This document shows, piece by piece, positions 54,464-63,744 of a stretch of 64,000 nt of DNA; the first letter of the stretch is position 1, and every line of letters starts with the position of its first letter. The notes below the pieces were generated by a model that worked only from the letters and a program-made list of their open reading frames with translations, did no database searches and was not told where the DNA came from. The position numbers and the translations under genes were made by a program. The stretch comes from CAYVHB01 sp964450865 (GTDB lineage Bacteria; Bacillota; Clostridia; Saccharofermentanales; UBA5734): the NCBI GenBank assembly GCA_964450865.1, contig CAYVHB010000009.1:34103-98102 (forward strand). The letters run 5' to 3'.

Positions 54464-55387
54464 ATGATTGGCTGGCTGGTTGTTAATCATTTTATGAAAT
54501 CGGCAAAATTTGACGAAATCTTCGCCTGGCTGGAACGGGCGGCCCAGTCCCAGGCAATCCTGCTGATCCGCAAGACGAACGCCGAGCTGCTGGCCACGCT
54601 TTTCAAGCGAGCAGATGATCCGATTGACCGCGAACGGCCGGACTTTGTCCTTTTCTGGGACAAGGACGTCCGCCTGGCCAGGTATTTGCAGGGCCGGGGT
54701 TTGCGGCTGTTCAATACAGCCGAGGCTATCGAGCTCTGTGATGACAAGTCCCTGACCCATCTGCACCTGATGAACCGGGGTCTGAAAATGCCCCGCACAA
54801 TCCTGGCTCCCAAATCATTCACCCGCATTGACTATGCTGAATATCCAGATTTGCTCGCTGCCATCACCGCTCAGCTGGGTTTTCCCCTGATTGTCAAAGA
54901 ATGCTTTGGCTCCTTTGGCCAGCAAGTCTATCTGACCCAAGATCAGGCAGAACTGGCGGCAATAGCTACTCAGCACAGCGACCAGCCCCTGCTTTTTCAG
55001 TCCTGCGTCAGCACCAGTTACGGCCGGGATATCCGGATTCAGATTGTCGGGTCAAAGGCCGTTGCAACGATGTACCGTTATTCGGATAGCGGCGACTTCC
55101 GGGCCAACCTGACAAGCGGGGCCAGGATGAAGCCCTATACCCCCAACGAAGCCCAGGTACAGATGGCACTGGACGCCTGTCACTATCTGGGGCTTGATTT
55201 CGCCGGCGTCGACATCCTCTTTGGCGAGCAGGATGAACCCATCCTCTGCGAAGTCAATTCCAATGCCCATTTTAAAAATATCTATGACTGTACCGGCGTT
55301 GATGTAGCTGCTGCGATCATCTGCCACATCAGACAGCAGCTGCAAGCTGATGCAGAGGGAATCCATGAAAGCATGGCTGATCTATGA
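54464..55387 (+). CDS. ATP-grasp ligase, RimK-like (1)
   Basis: A 307-residue ATP-grasp protein: N-terminal pre-ATP-grasp Rossmann-like domain, DDKSLTHLHLMNRGLKMPRT leading into the ATP-binding fold, FPLIVKECFGSFGQQV as ATP-binding lysine and glycine-rich loop, YGRDIRIQIVG, and the metal-binding GVDILFGEQDEPILCEVN with final Glu and Asn. RimK/LysX-type members join an amino acid or other amine to a carboxylate using ATP. ATG 54464 after AAAGGAG. It overlaps the next ATP-grasp gene by 23 bp. Confidence 0.88.
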   Translation: MIGWLVVNHFMKSAKFDEIFAWLERAAQSQAILLIRKTNAELLATLFKRADDPIDRERPDFVLFWDKDVRLARYLQGRGLRLFNTAEAIELCDDKSLTHLHLMNRGLKMPRTILAPKSFTRIDYAEYPDLLAAITAQLGFPLIVKECFGSFGQQVYLTQDQAELAAIATQHSDQPLLFQSCVSTSYGRDIRIQIVGSKAVATMYRYSDSGDFRANLTSGARMKPYTPNEAQVQMALDACHYLGLDFAGVDILFGEQDEPILCEVNSNAHFKNIYDCTGVDVAAAIICHIRQQLQADAEGIHESMADL

Positions 55388-56255
55388 TTCATTCGAAGCC
55401 CGGCGCAACGCGGCTTATATCCAGATCTATTTTGCAGCGTGTGCCCGACGCCAGATAAACTTGAGGCTGCTGATTGCCGAGCGGATCCAGTTCGGCCTTG
55501 TGGACAATTGCACTGTCATTTATTACAATCAGGTTCGCCTGGACAAACCTGATTTCGTGATTTGCCGGACGATCAATCCGGGCCTGACATACCAGCTTGA
55601 GCAGCTTGGCCTGCCAACGTTCAACAACTACCTTGTCAGTTCGATCTGCAATGACAAAGGTCGCACTTATCAGTATGTATCCCGGGCGAAGATCAGGATC
55701 ATGGACACCCTGATTGTCAGCCGCTATCCGGGCCGGATGGGGGGTGTGCCACCGGGGATCACGACTAAACTGCCGGATTCATTCGCGTTCCCATTGGTCG
55801 TCAAGCCAGCCAATGGCAAAGGGGGTCAGCAAGTCCGGCTCGTTCGCGACCAGGCCGAGTTCAATCAGGCCTGGGCCGCCCTGCCGCCTGGAGATGCCAT
55901 TATCCAGAAAGTGGCCAGCGACATGGGCAAGGATGTGCGGGTTTATGTCATCGGGCGGCGGATTGTCGCGGCGATGCTGCGGGTTTCCCAGACCGACTTC
56001 CGCAGTAATTATTGCCTCGGTGGCCGGGCTGAAATCTATACGCTCAGCGCAAAGGAACAGGCCATGGTCCATCAGGTGATCGATCTGTTTGATTTTGGCT
56101 TGGTCGGCATTGATTTCGTCTTCGACCAGGGGCAGATGATGCTCAATGAGATAGAAGACGTGGTGGGATCACGGATGCTCTATGCCAGGACCGGCATCGA
56201 CATCGCGGCTGAATACATCGATGCCATCCAGGCCCGCATCGGCACCACCTCATAG
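55365..56255 (+). CDS. ATP-grasp ligase, RimK-like (2)
   Basis: A 296-residue paralogue of the preceding protein. SSICNDKGRTYQYVS precedes the ATP-grasp fold, which contains FPLVVKPANGKGGQQV, MGKDVRVYVIG and FGLVGIDFVFDQGQMMLNEIED; here Asn-Glu-Ile-Glu-Asp replaces the usual C-terminal E-V-N. Its first part (residues 1-110) differs from the first ligase, suggesting another acceptor. ATG 55365 follows AGAGGGA. The pair overlaps, so both proteins are probably made together. Its stop codon lies in a short duplication. Confidence 0.87.
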   Translation: MKAWLIYDSFEARRNAAYIQIYFAACARRQINLRLLIAERIQFGLVDNCTVIYYNQVRLDKPDFVICRTINPGLTYQLEQLGLPTFNNYLVSSICNDKGRTYQYVSRAKIRIMDTLIVSRYPGRMGGVPPGITTKLPDSFAFPLVVKPANGKGGQQVRLVRDQAEFNQAWAALPPGDAIIQKVASDMGKDVRVYVIGRRIVAAMLRVSQTDFRSNYCLGGRAEIYTLSAKEQAMVHQVIDLFDFGLVGIDFVFDQGQMMLNEIEDVVGSRMLYARTGIDIAAEYIDAIQARIGTTS

Positions 56256-56276
56256 AATCAGCACCACCTCATAGAA
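56242..56276 (+). repeat. 19-bp duplication across the stop of the second ATP-grasp gene
   Basis: GCACCACCTCATAGAA occurs at 56242-56257, containing stop TAG 56253-56255, and again at 56261-56276. Confidence 0.75.
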
Positions 56277-56298
56277 GCGGATAGGGAAGGCCCGTGCC

Positions 56299-58122
56299 AT
56301 GCAGCAAAAGCTTGTTGTCAATCTGATCGATAAAAAGAGACTTCGGCCGTTGCGCAATCTGGCCCGGCCGTTCCCGCCCGGCCTGGCCCGCTGGCGCGCC
56401 GGCACGCCTTCAGGCCTGATCGGCATGCGCACCGGTTTATCTTCCGGGCCGGGTCGTCTGCAATCCGGTTCGCCCCCGCTGATGATAAATATCGATGTTG
56501 TCGATGGCCTTGATCCGGTTCATCTGGTTGTCGGTTCGCGCCTGCCCGCCTATTTCCCTGACTTGTTGCAGGCGATTGCCACCCGGACCTGGCCTGGTGT
56601 GACGATCCTTCGCCAGGATGCCACCCCTCCACCTGCCAGGCCGGCTGATACAGCTGCTGGCTCACCGGCTGACGCGGCTGTTCCGGCCTGGCTTGAGACC
56701 GCAATGAAAGCCGATTGCCAGGCCGAGAGCCTTAGTGTTTTCCTGGATGAGAAGCACATCAGTGCGGCGGGCCAGTTCGTCCAGCGTCTGGCGGGGGTCC
56801 TGCAGATCCTGCGCGACAAGCATGCTTTCCAATCACTGCAATCGCTGACGTACTCAGCGGCCAATGTGACAGCGATTACCCCCCACAATCGGATCGAGGT
56901 TAGCGCCGAGTGGCTGCGCGATCAGGCCTGTTCTGAAAATGAACCCGTTCTGCTCCTGAACCTCGCCCGGCAGCAAGCCTGCGAATGTTCCCTGCAAGCT
57001 GTCCCGGATCTTCGCCCGGGCAGCTTCCGGGCCAGCCGGCTGGTTACAGCCCAGCTGGATCTCAATGACCGGACCAGCACCATCTTGTGCCTGCGATTTG
57101 CCGCCCTGCTGTGTGACCGCGCCACAACCCAGAACGTAGGCGATATTACCGCTCACCATGTAACGATATCAGCTGGCCATTTCCAGCGGCTCAATCCCGA
57201 TTTTGGCGAATATCAGCTGATTCACCTGGCCACTGGCGCTATCTATCCGGTTCCCGTCACTCATATCAAGACGGCTGAAACGCTGGCCCCGCAATCGATC
57301 CAGCTCAGTTATTTCCAGCGTCAGCTCCTGCATCTTTACCTGCCGGTGGCGGTACCGCACCACACCCTCCGGCGTATTTGCCAGTCAGATGGACTGGGCC
57401 ATGAGGATCAACAACGCCTGACTGGTTGCTACGCCAATGAGAAGCTCTTCACGACGGATCACTACCAGGAGGCCCAGGAACTTTACAGGCTGTTCATCCG
57501 GGCAGACTACGAAAAACTGCTGCTGGTCCCCTGTCTGGAATCCTACCACCCTGATTCCCGCCAGCCCCACGAACACCGCCGGCCCCGCCGGCTTCGCCGT
57601 TCAACCTGGCCGGGTCAGCCAGTTGCCGACTTTTTCATCGGTGCCAGCCAGATGACCCTGGAATGCCTGCGCCCCTACATGATCGATGAGGATAAGGATA
57701 TTGTCCGCCTCTCCGAGGATAACATGGTCATGCTCGGGGTCCAGGAAACCGACCGGATTATCATCCGCTATCGCAATCGGACCATCCGGACTAAAGTTTT
57801 GCGCATTGACTCCATTCCGCAAATCCGGGAAACCAATGTCATCGGCAAGGATGCGATGATTGATACGATGATCGGTATTCCGGTTCATCTGCGCCGGCGC
57901 CTGAATATCCCGCATATTCACGCCAGCGTCCAGGTTGAGCGCGACACCGGTTATCTATTCATGAAAAATGCCAACAAACAGTTCCTGCCGATCCTGGCCC
58001 TGCTCTTTACCTTGCTGCAGACCTTCAGCCGGAATATTTACCTGGTTCTGCTGTTGTTTGTCAGCATTCTGCCGATCGTTATCTATATCGTTTTTTCCGA
58101 GGAACGAAGCAAGATCAAATGA
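56299..58122 (+). CDS. Unknown protein with C-terminal TM pair, in the ATP-grasp operon
   Basis: A 607-residue protein with no family recognised. The first ~60 residues are basic and Arg/Pro-rich; an Ala/Pro linker lies around 110-130. The region at about 475-555 (MVMLGVQETDRIIIRY through VQVERD) alternates strands as a small beta-barrel might, recalling double-psi barrels, but this is only a shape impression. Two closely spaced hydrophobic segments lie at about 557-595, so the bulk is cytosolic and anchored by the C-terminus. ATG 56299 follows GGGAAGG. It lies 43 bp after the second ATP-grasp gene and may be a scaffold or substrate. Confidence 0.7.
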   Translation: MQQKLVVNLIDKKRLRPLRNLARPFPPGLARWRAGTPSGLIGMRTGLSSGPGRLQSGSPPLMINIDVVDGLDPVHLVVGSRLPAYFPDLLQAIATRTWPGVTILRQDATPPPARPADTAAGSPADAAVPAWLETAMKADCQAESLSVFLDEKHISAAGQFVQRLAGVLQILRDKHAFQSLQSLTYSAANVTAITPHNRIEVSAEWLRDQACSENEPVLLLNLARQQACECSLQAVPDLRPGSFRASRLVTAQLDLNDRTSTILCLRFAALLCDRATTQNVGDITAHHVTISAGHFQRLNPDFGEYQLIHLATGAIYPVPVTHIKTAETLAPQSIQLSYFQRQLLHLYLPVAVPHHTLRRICQSDGLGHEDQQRLTGCYANEKLFTTDHYQEAQELYRLFIRADYEKLLLVPCLESYHPDSRQPHEHRRPRRLRRSTWPGQPVADFFIGASQMTLECLRPYMIDEDKDIVRLSEDNMVMLGVQETDRIIIRYRNRTIRTKVLRIDSIPQIRETNVIGKDAMIDTMIGIPVHLRRRLNIPHIHASVQVERDTGYLFMKNANKQFLPILALLFTLLQTFSRNIYLVLLLFVSILPIVIYIVFSEERSKIK

Positions 58123-58193
58123 AGCCATAAACCAGACGGTCCTGCCAGCTGACCGGGGCCAGACCGGTTCAAAGTAAAGGAGAAATCCCCGCT

Positions 58194-59447
58194 ATGACAT
58201 CTATGAGTGATGAAGCCCGGATCCGCAGACGGAACTACCTCGCGCTCTCCGCCGAAGGCTCGCTGTTCTTTGCCGGCCTGGCCTTTATCGATGCCAATGC
58301 CGTTGTCCCGGTTTTCATTTTTACCTACATTCAAAGCCTCAAGCTGGCCAGCCTGGCGACAGCCCTGACCCTCGTTGCCATGATCCTGGCCCAGATCCTG
58401 GTTGGCCCCTACATCCGGCGCATTCGCAACATGCCGGCCTACATTGCCCGGATCCTGTTCATCTTCCGGCCCTTGCCCGTCCTGATGATCCCGCTTCTTT
58501 TCAGCAAGCTGGCTCCGGCCGGCAAGGTTACGGTTTTCCTGGTGATCAATTTCCTGCTGTTCCTGGGCCAGGGGCTGGTCAGCATCGCCTGGAATGATCT
58601 CTTCGGCCGGACCGTCGACACGGCTGATCGCGGGCGGGTCTATGGCAACCAGCAACTGATTGGCGGCCTGGGCGGCATCCTGGCCGGTGTCCTGATCAAG
58701 ATCCTGCTCAACAGCCAGCGCCTGAGCGATGACCAGCGTTATGCCATTGTCTTTGGCTGCGCCAGCCTGCTGCTGATCATTTCGGCTTTTGTCATGCTGC
58801 AAACCCGTGACTTCCCCCACCCGGTCGAAACCTCGCCCGTTGACAACTGGCACTTTTACCGCCATCTGCCGCGCCATCTGCGCCTTGATGCCAACTTCCG
58901 CCGCCTGACCGTCATCCGGGTCCTGACGACGATCAGCGGGATGATCGCCCCGCTGCTGGTCCTGTTTGGCCGCACCGACTACCGGCTGCATGCCGACCAT
59001 ATCTCGACGCTCATGTCAATCCAGATTGCCGGCGGCCTGGTCGGCGGTTTCCTCTGGCGGGCGGTCAGTGTCCGCTTCGGGCACAAAAGCGTGATCTGGC
59101 TGGCCCAGATCAACGGTCTCTTTATCGGTGGACTGGCCCTGGTCAGCTGGCTGCTGCGTGGCCAGGCCCAATTCTGGCTGCTGCTGATACCGCTGGTCCT
59201 GGTCAGCGGCATCAACGTCAGCAACTGGGTCGGTTTTGTCAATTATACAATTGATATTGCCAGTGAGGAGAACCGGACCAGCTATCTGCTGATTGGCTCC
59301 ATCATCAATTTCCCGCTGGCGATCCTGACCTTCCTGACTGGTGTCATTGCCGACCGCTTCGGCTTCCTGCCCCTGTTTATTATCATCAGCCTGACGGCCG
59401 TGGCCGGCCTGCTCCTGTCGCGCGGCCTGCAGACGAACGGCACCTGA
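58194..59447 (+). CDS. Major facilitator superfamily transporter
   Basis: A 417-residue MFS protein with 11-12 TM segments. RRIRNMPAYIARILF after TM2-3 and FGRTVDTADRGRVYGNQQLIGG resemble A-loop and TM4-5 motifs. Substrate unknown. ATG 58194 follows AAGGAG. It stands 71 bp after the membrane protein of the ATP-grasp set and could export the product of those ligases, but this is only positional. Confidence 0.85.
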   Translation: MTSMSDEARIRRRNYLALSAEGSLFFAGLAFIDANAVVPVFIFTYIQSLKLASLATALTLVAMILAQILVGPYIRRIRNMPAYIARILFIFRPLPVLMIPLLFSKLAPAGKVTVFLVINFLLFLGQGLVSIAWNDLFGRTVDTADRGRVYGNQQLIGGLGGILAGVLIKILLNSQRLSDDQRYAIVFGCASLLLIISAFVMLQTRDFPHPVETSPVDNWHFYRHLPRHLRLDANFRRLTVIRVLTTISGMIAPLLVLFGRTDYRLHADHISTLMSIQIAGGLVGGFLWRAVSVRFGHKSVIWLAQINGLFIGGLALVSWLLRGQAQFWLLLIPLVLVSGINVSNWVGFVNYTIDIASEENRTSYLLIGSIINFPLAILTFLTGVIADRFGFLPLFIIISLTAVAGLLLSRGLQTNGT

Positions 59448-59479
59448 CCTGCCCCCCGCACCGCATTGCCACTTCTGGC

Positions 59480-61231
59480 CTACAGCACGATAATCAGGTT
59501 ATTAAGCCCGACGCGATAGCGATAATCGACCGAGGTAGCCAGGTGTGAGATCATGCGGATCCCGATATTGGTACATGCATCGCCGGGATCCTGCAAGGCC
59601 AGCCAGGCGACCGGATTAAAGCGCCGGCCATTGTCGCGTACGCGCAGAATCAGCTGGGGCCCCTTGACCAGGATGCGGATATCAAAAAAACGATTCTCGC
59701 CCGGCCGGAAACCATGGCGGACAACATTGCCGGCCATTTCTTCAATACATAGAGCCAGGAGAAACGAGCGGCGGGCGTCAACCCCCTGGGCCTGGCAGAA
59801 GGCGCTGACCTTGCGTGACAAGGTAACAACGTCAGCCAGGCTGTTGCCAATCGACAGATCGAAAATATCAGCCGGATTGCCGCCAAACCCGGCTGGCAGC
59901 AGCAGGCAATCATCGATGGAACGCGGCCACTGGCCGCTTTTGATCCGGATCAGCCCGACGAGGATCAGCAGCATCAGCAGTTCAGCCAGGACAAAGGCCA
60001 GCCAGACACCGGTTGCGCCGAGGAAATGCGCCAGCAGCAGGCTCAGGCCGATAATCAGGATAAAGCTTTCGCCCAGGCAGATCAGGTTGGCCAGCAGCAG
60101 GTTATGGGTGCTCTGGTAGTAATTCATCAGTGTCAGGTTGATCAGCATCAGCGGCATGCTGAGCGCAAACAGCCGGATCGCTTCGGCACCGTCGCGAACC
60201 AGCCCCGGATCCGTAACCCCAAACAGGGCAATGAAAGGCCTGGCCAGGATCATCAGCAAGGCTCCGGCCCCGATATTAATGATCAGGCCATTGCGCAGGG
60301 CCTGACGCAGCAGGTCACGCAAGGCGCGACGGTCCTCTTCGCCGAAAAAGACGCCCGCTATAGGCAGGATGGAATGACCAACGCCAATCGCGATCGCCCC
60401 GATTATATAATTGGCATTGGTCCGCAGCGTATAAACAGTAACGGCGCCAATTCCCCCGATGCTGATCAGCAGCAGATTGAGAATCAAGGTGCGCAACAGG
60501 CTGTACAGGCGGGTCATGGCTTCAGGCAGTCCGGTCTGGATCACCGAGCCGAGATCGCCGCGCAGGTTGCGGATCCGGACCAGTTGCAAGGTGTGATGCG
60601 GCCTGGTAAAATGCAGGCCGCACACCAGCGCCGCAATCAAGTAACTCAGCGAGGTCGCCAGGGCCATGCCCAGCATACCAAGATCCAGCCGGGCCACCAG
60701 CAGGTCGAGACCACTGTTGACGGCCGTCATGGCCAGCATGGCCAACAGCGCCAGGCTGGGTGAATTATCCGTACGGACCGCCGCCATCAGGATCTGGGCC
60801 AGCATGATCGGCACCGCCCCGATCGACAGGCCGAGGATATAATCGGATACCATACCCAGCAATTCGGCACGCGCGCCAAGCTGACGGGCCATGGGCACCC
60901 GCCAGAGCAGCCCGGCGACTGTCAGCAGAACCGCCAGCAGGGTCGTGGACACAATTGCCAGTGTAAAGAGATTATTGACTTGCCGGGGCTGGTCCTTGCC
61001 GATGGCTTCGGCACATTTGATTGCTGTTCCACTGGCCATGGTGCCGGCCAGTACGACAAAAACCAGGAAAAAGGGCATGGCAATACTTTGGGCCGCCAGG
61101 CCGGCGCTGCCCAGATACCAGCCAATCACGATGCTGTCGACAATCATGCCGATGGTTGCAGCCAGCACGATCAGGATCGACGACAGGAGATAGGATTGTG
61201 TCACCTTGCGGATCACATAATCATTTTGCAT
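59480..61231 (-). CDS. MATE-family transporter fused to an anti-sigma-type histidine-kinase-like ATPase
   Basis: A 583-residue fusion. Residues 1-440 form a MATE/polysaccharide-flippase-like 12-TM exporter with the internal duplication typical of MATE. After a short linker, residues 455-583 are a GHKL ATPase of the RsbW/SpoIIAB class: N-box EEMAGNVVRHGF, G1 VRDNGRRFNP and G2 region TNIGIRMISH; no histidine phospho-acceptor is seen. Such kinases phosphorylate STAS antagonists and bind sigma factors. The gene 40 bp upstream on the same strand encodes a STAS domain. ATG 61231 has only a weak ribosome site. Confidence 0.88.
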   Translation of the reverse strand: MQNDYVIRKVTQSYLLSSILIVLAATIGMIVDSIVIGWYLGSAGLAAQSIAMPFFLVFVVLAGTMASGTAIKCAEAIGKDQPRQVNNLFTLAIVSTTLLAVLLTVAGLLWRVPMARQLGARAELLGMVSDYILGLSIGAVPIMLAQILMAAVRTDNSPSLALLAMLAMTAVNSGLDLLVARLDLGMLGMALATSLSYLIAALVCGLHFTRPHHTLQLVRIRNLRGDLGSVIQTGLPEAMTRLYSLLRTLILNLLLISIGGIGAVTVYTLRTNANYIIGAIAIGVGHSILPIAGVFFGEEDRRALRDLLRQALRNGLIINIGAGALLMILARPFIALFGVTDPGLVRDGAEAIRLFALSMPLMLINLTLMNYYQSTHNLLLANLICLGESFILIIGLSLLLAHFLGATGVWLAFVLAELLMLLILVGLIRIKSGQWPRSIDDCLLLPAGFGGNPADIFDLSIGNSLADVVTLSRKVSAFCQAQGVDARRSFLLALCIEEMAGNVVRHGFRPGENRFFDIRILVKGPQLILRVRDNGRRFNPVAWLALQDPGDACTNIGIRMISHLATSVDYRYRVGLNNLIIVL

Positions 61232-61271
61232 AACGATCCGACCCGTTTCCCTTCCATGCCTGCCGGCAGTC

Positions 61272-62657
61272 TCAGCGAATCAGGCTGTCCAGGCCGGTCG
61301 TTTCCAGCACCTCGCGCACCAGTTCGGGGACGTTGAGCAGGCGGAAATTCCCGTTCAGCTGACGGTTGGCAGTCAGGAAAATCCGCAGCCCCGAACTGCT
61401 CACATAGGTGACCGCACTACAATCCAGCGCCAGGCTGGGACAGCCCCGGGCAATGGTATCCATGATCTGCTGCTGCCAGGACGGGGCGGTATCCGTGTTG
61501 ATTTTACCACTCAGACGGATGATGACTTCGTCCCGATTCATGGCCGGACTTGCGGCAGCAGTCATCCCGGACAGCGTTCCTGGCCGGACGTCCGCCGGAC
61601 TTTCCGGACTCTGGGCCCGGGCTGCCGCTTCCTGTTGAGGGGCCTGGGCTGCTGCCTGGCTGCTCAGCCACGCCTTCATCAGCATCTGGTCTGTGCCCGC
61701 CAGGATATCCTCGGCCAGCAACACTTCCGCCAGGAGCTGGCGCGACTGGGAGATATCAAAGCCCAGTCCCGTTTCGGTCAAGTTGGCCAGAATAATGTTC
61801 AGATAAACGACCCGCAGCTGCATAAACAGATCAAGCCGCTCCCATTGGCTGGCCGGCAGTTCCATATGGCGCTGATAACCGAGACGGAAGCTGTCAACCA
61901 GCCCTGCTTCATACAGCAACTGACGGCTGCTGCGTCCAGGCCCGCCCGCGCCCGCCAGGGCCAGGCCATGCAGGGCAGTCGCGATATCGTAGATAAAATA
62001 GTTGTAATGGCAGTCATCAAAATCGAAAACCCAGATATTGTTGATATCGACAAAATAATTAACAGTAGCCAGGTCGCCATGGACCATACCATAGATGCCG
62101 GGCAGGGGCTCCAGCGCCCGGACAGCGGCGATGACCTGCCGGCACTTTGCCAGGGCCTCCGGTACCATTCGGCCGGCAGCCCGTTCCGGATTAAAGAGCG
62201 GCAGCTCATGCCAGTCCGGCCGCTTGAAATGCACCCCCGCTTCAGCCAGTTCGCGACTGGCCCGGTGGATGCGGCCGATGGTATCGCCGAGATGCATGCA
62301 AAACCAGCTGTCGGTCTTTGTAATATCCAGCATCTGGCCACGGGCCTGTTCAAACCGGGTTATCCGATAATACAGGCCCTCATTGATAAATTCTTCAAAA
62401 TGCTGATTATTCAATGAAGGAACCGGGGCACAGATCGTATCCCCATAACGTTTCAGGTCATCAACCCAGAGAACCTCGCTCAGGGTGCTGGCCCGCTCGC
62501 GCGGTTGAGGGCCAAACCCGACCCGAATGACCGTCCTGCCATCCGGGAAGACAAAGGCGTAATTGCGCGTTGAAAAGTGACACTTGGCCTGGGCTATATC
62601 GAGGTCATAACAGGCCTTGATTTTTTCCTGAAGCGGATTGAAACGCGGATCCATCAT
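61272..62657 (-). CDS. APH-type phosphotransferase fused to a STAS (anti-sigma antagonist) domain
   Basis: A 461-residue fusion. Residues 1-330 form an aminoglycoside/homoserine-kinase-like phosphotransferase with VHGDLATVNYF (catalytic Asp and Asn) and FDFDDCHYN (Mg-binding Asp). A low-complexity Ala/Gln linker (about 340-375) leads to a STAS domain (about 380-461) with LSGKINTDTA and YVSSSGLRIFL, the latter holding the serine that RsbW-like kinases phosphorylate. Start at 62657 with GAGGGGG upstream and a promoter 50 bp above. Cotranscribed with the MATE-kinase fusion. Confidence 0.88.
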   Translation of the reverse strand: MMDPRFNPLQEKIKACYDLDIAQAKCHFSTRNYAFVFPDGRTVIRVGFGPQPRERASTLSEVLWVDDLKRYGDTICAPVPSLNNQHFEEFINEGLYYRITRFEQARGQMLDITKTDSWFCMHLGDTIGRIHRASRELAEAGVHFKRPDWHELPLFNPERAAGRMVPEALAKCRQVIAAVRALEPLPGIYGMVHGDLATVNYFVDINNIWVFDFDDCHYNYFIYDIATALHGLALAGAGGPGRSSRQLLYEAGLVDSFRLGYQRHMELPASQWERLDLFMQLRVVYLNIILANLTETGLGFDISQSRQLLAEVLLAEDILAGTDQMLMKAWLSSQAAAQAPQQEAAARAQSPESPADVRPGTLSGMTAAASPAMNRDEVIIRLSGKINTDTAPSWQQQIMDTIARGCPSLALDCSAVTYVSSSGLRIFLTANRQLNGNFRLLNVPELVREVLETTGLDSLIR

Positions 62658-62712
62658 CAATATCCCCCTCGTACAAACCTTTGATTGAGAACGCACCTCT
62701 GTCTTTAATATC

Positions 62713-62741
62713 AGTATAGTCCGTAGCAATGGCAGTGTCTA
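62713..62741 (-). promoter_or_regulatory. Promoter of the APH-STAS / MATE-kinase operon
   Basis: On the minus strand TAGACA (62741-62736) and TATACT (62718-62713) are 17 bp apart. The predicted start near 62706 leaves a leader of about 50 nt before ATG 62657. Confidence 0.65.
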
Positions 62742-62995
62742 TCTTCATTCTGGATGGACTGATATAATGAAATTTAGCCGGTTTGTGGCCGGATGACAGT
62801 ATCAAAACAATCAGGTCGCCCAGATGAAAGGCAGTATAATGGCCAGATGAAAGGCCATGACAAAGGATGTCGCTAATGGCAGATCGTACAGTGTGGCTAA
62901 TGGCCAATTATTGGGATTAAGCCTGGACCCATCCAGCCATGATTGAGTTGGCGGCAAATAATTCAGCCGTCAATGGTGAACAGGAGGATCAATGA
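62742..62995. other. Rest of the 338-bp divergent region before the decarboxylase gene
   Basis: Two TATAAT boxes (62763-62768 and 62835-62840) face the decarboxylase gene, neither with a convincing -35. CCAGATGAAAGGC is duplicated near 62821 and 62844. No gene is seen here. Confidence 0.45.
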
Positions 62996-63721
62996 GTGAA
63001 TAAGACGCAGGATAACAGACCGGCCGGCCTGTATATTTGTGCCCCGGTCAATGCGCTCGTCGAGGGCATCTTTGAACAGAAAATTCCCTACAGCCGCATC
63101 AAGGAATACGGTGATTTTGGCCTGGGGACCTTTGACAAGCTTGATGGGGAAATGGTGATGCTTGACGGTATGATTTACCAGATCGACGGCCAGGGCCAGG
63201 TCCATCTAATTGATGAAACGCAGGCCTCCACCCCTTTTGCCTGTGTGACGTCTTTCCGGCCGGTCAGTGTCGAGACGATCACCTGCCCGATGACGTATCC
63301 TGAATTCCTGAAATGGCTCGACCAGCTGATGCCGTCCGGTAATATTTTCTATGCCTTCCGGATCAAGGGCCTGTTCCGTCAGGTCATTGTCCGCTCCGTC
63401 TCCCGCCAGGAGAGCCTGAGGCCCCTGGTTGAAATCGCCAAGGAGCAGTCTGTCTTTCACTTCAGTGATATCCAGGGTACAGTAGCCGGCTTTTTCACGC
63501 CAGCCTTTATGTCATCGATCAATGTGCCGGGCCTGCATCTGCACTTCATTGCTGCCGATCTGCGCGGGGGAGGGCACCTTCTGGGCTGCGAACCCGAGCA
63601 GGTCACGGTAGAAGTCCAGTTTCTGGCCCGTTGTGAGCTTTCCTTGCCGATGACGGTTGACTACCTGACCTGTGATTTTACGCGTGATACGGAGGAGGAT
63701 TTGCACAAGGTTGAACGCTGA
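62996..63721 (+). CDS. budA: Alpha-acetolactate decarboxylase
   Basis: Converts acetolactate to acetoin in the butanediol/acetoin pathway. The 241-residue protein has the family order: ALVEGIFEQKIPYSRIKEYGDFGLGTF at the N-terminus, DGMIYQIDGQGQV, the FRIKGLF segment, and the zinc-binding GLHLHFIAADLRGGGHLLG with three histidines. Start is GTG 62996, eight bases after AGGAGG (62982-62987); the ATG at 62992 in another frame is followed by a stop within four codons. No acetolactate synthase lies beside it. Confidence 0.95.
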   Translation: MNKTQDNRPAGLYICAPVNALVEGIFEQKIPYSRIKEYGDFGLGTFDKLDGEMVMLDGMIYQIDGQGQVHLIDETQASTPFACVTSFRPVSVETITCPMTYPEFLKWLDQLMPSGNIFYAFRIKGLFRQVIVRSVSRQESLRPLVEIAKEQSVFHFSDIQGTVAGFFTPAFMSSINVPGLHLHFIAADLRGGGHLLGCEPEQVTVEVQFLARCELSLPMTVDYLTCDFTRDTEEDLHKVER

Positions 63722-63744
63722 AGGAATGATCAGGGGAGTGGCTG

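Noticed and set aside
58083..59000. 305-codon minus-strand frame rich in Gln/Asp/Gly
   Set aside because: Antisense to the MFS gene, with the residue bias expected from reversed membrane-protein codons.
60026..60763. 245-codon plus-strand frame
   Set aside because: Antisense to the MATE part of the fusion protein; Gln/Asp-rich shadow.
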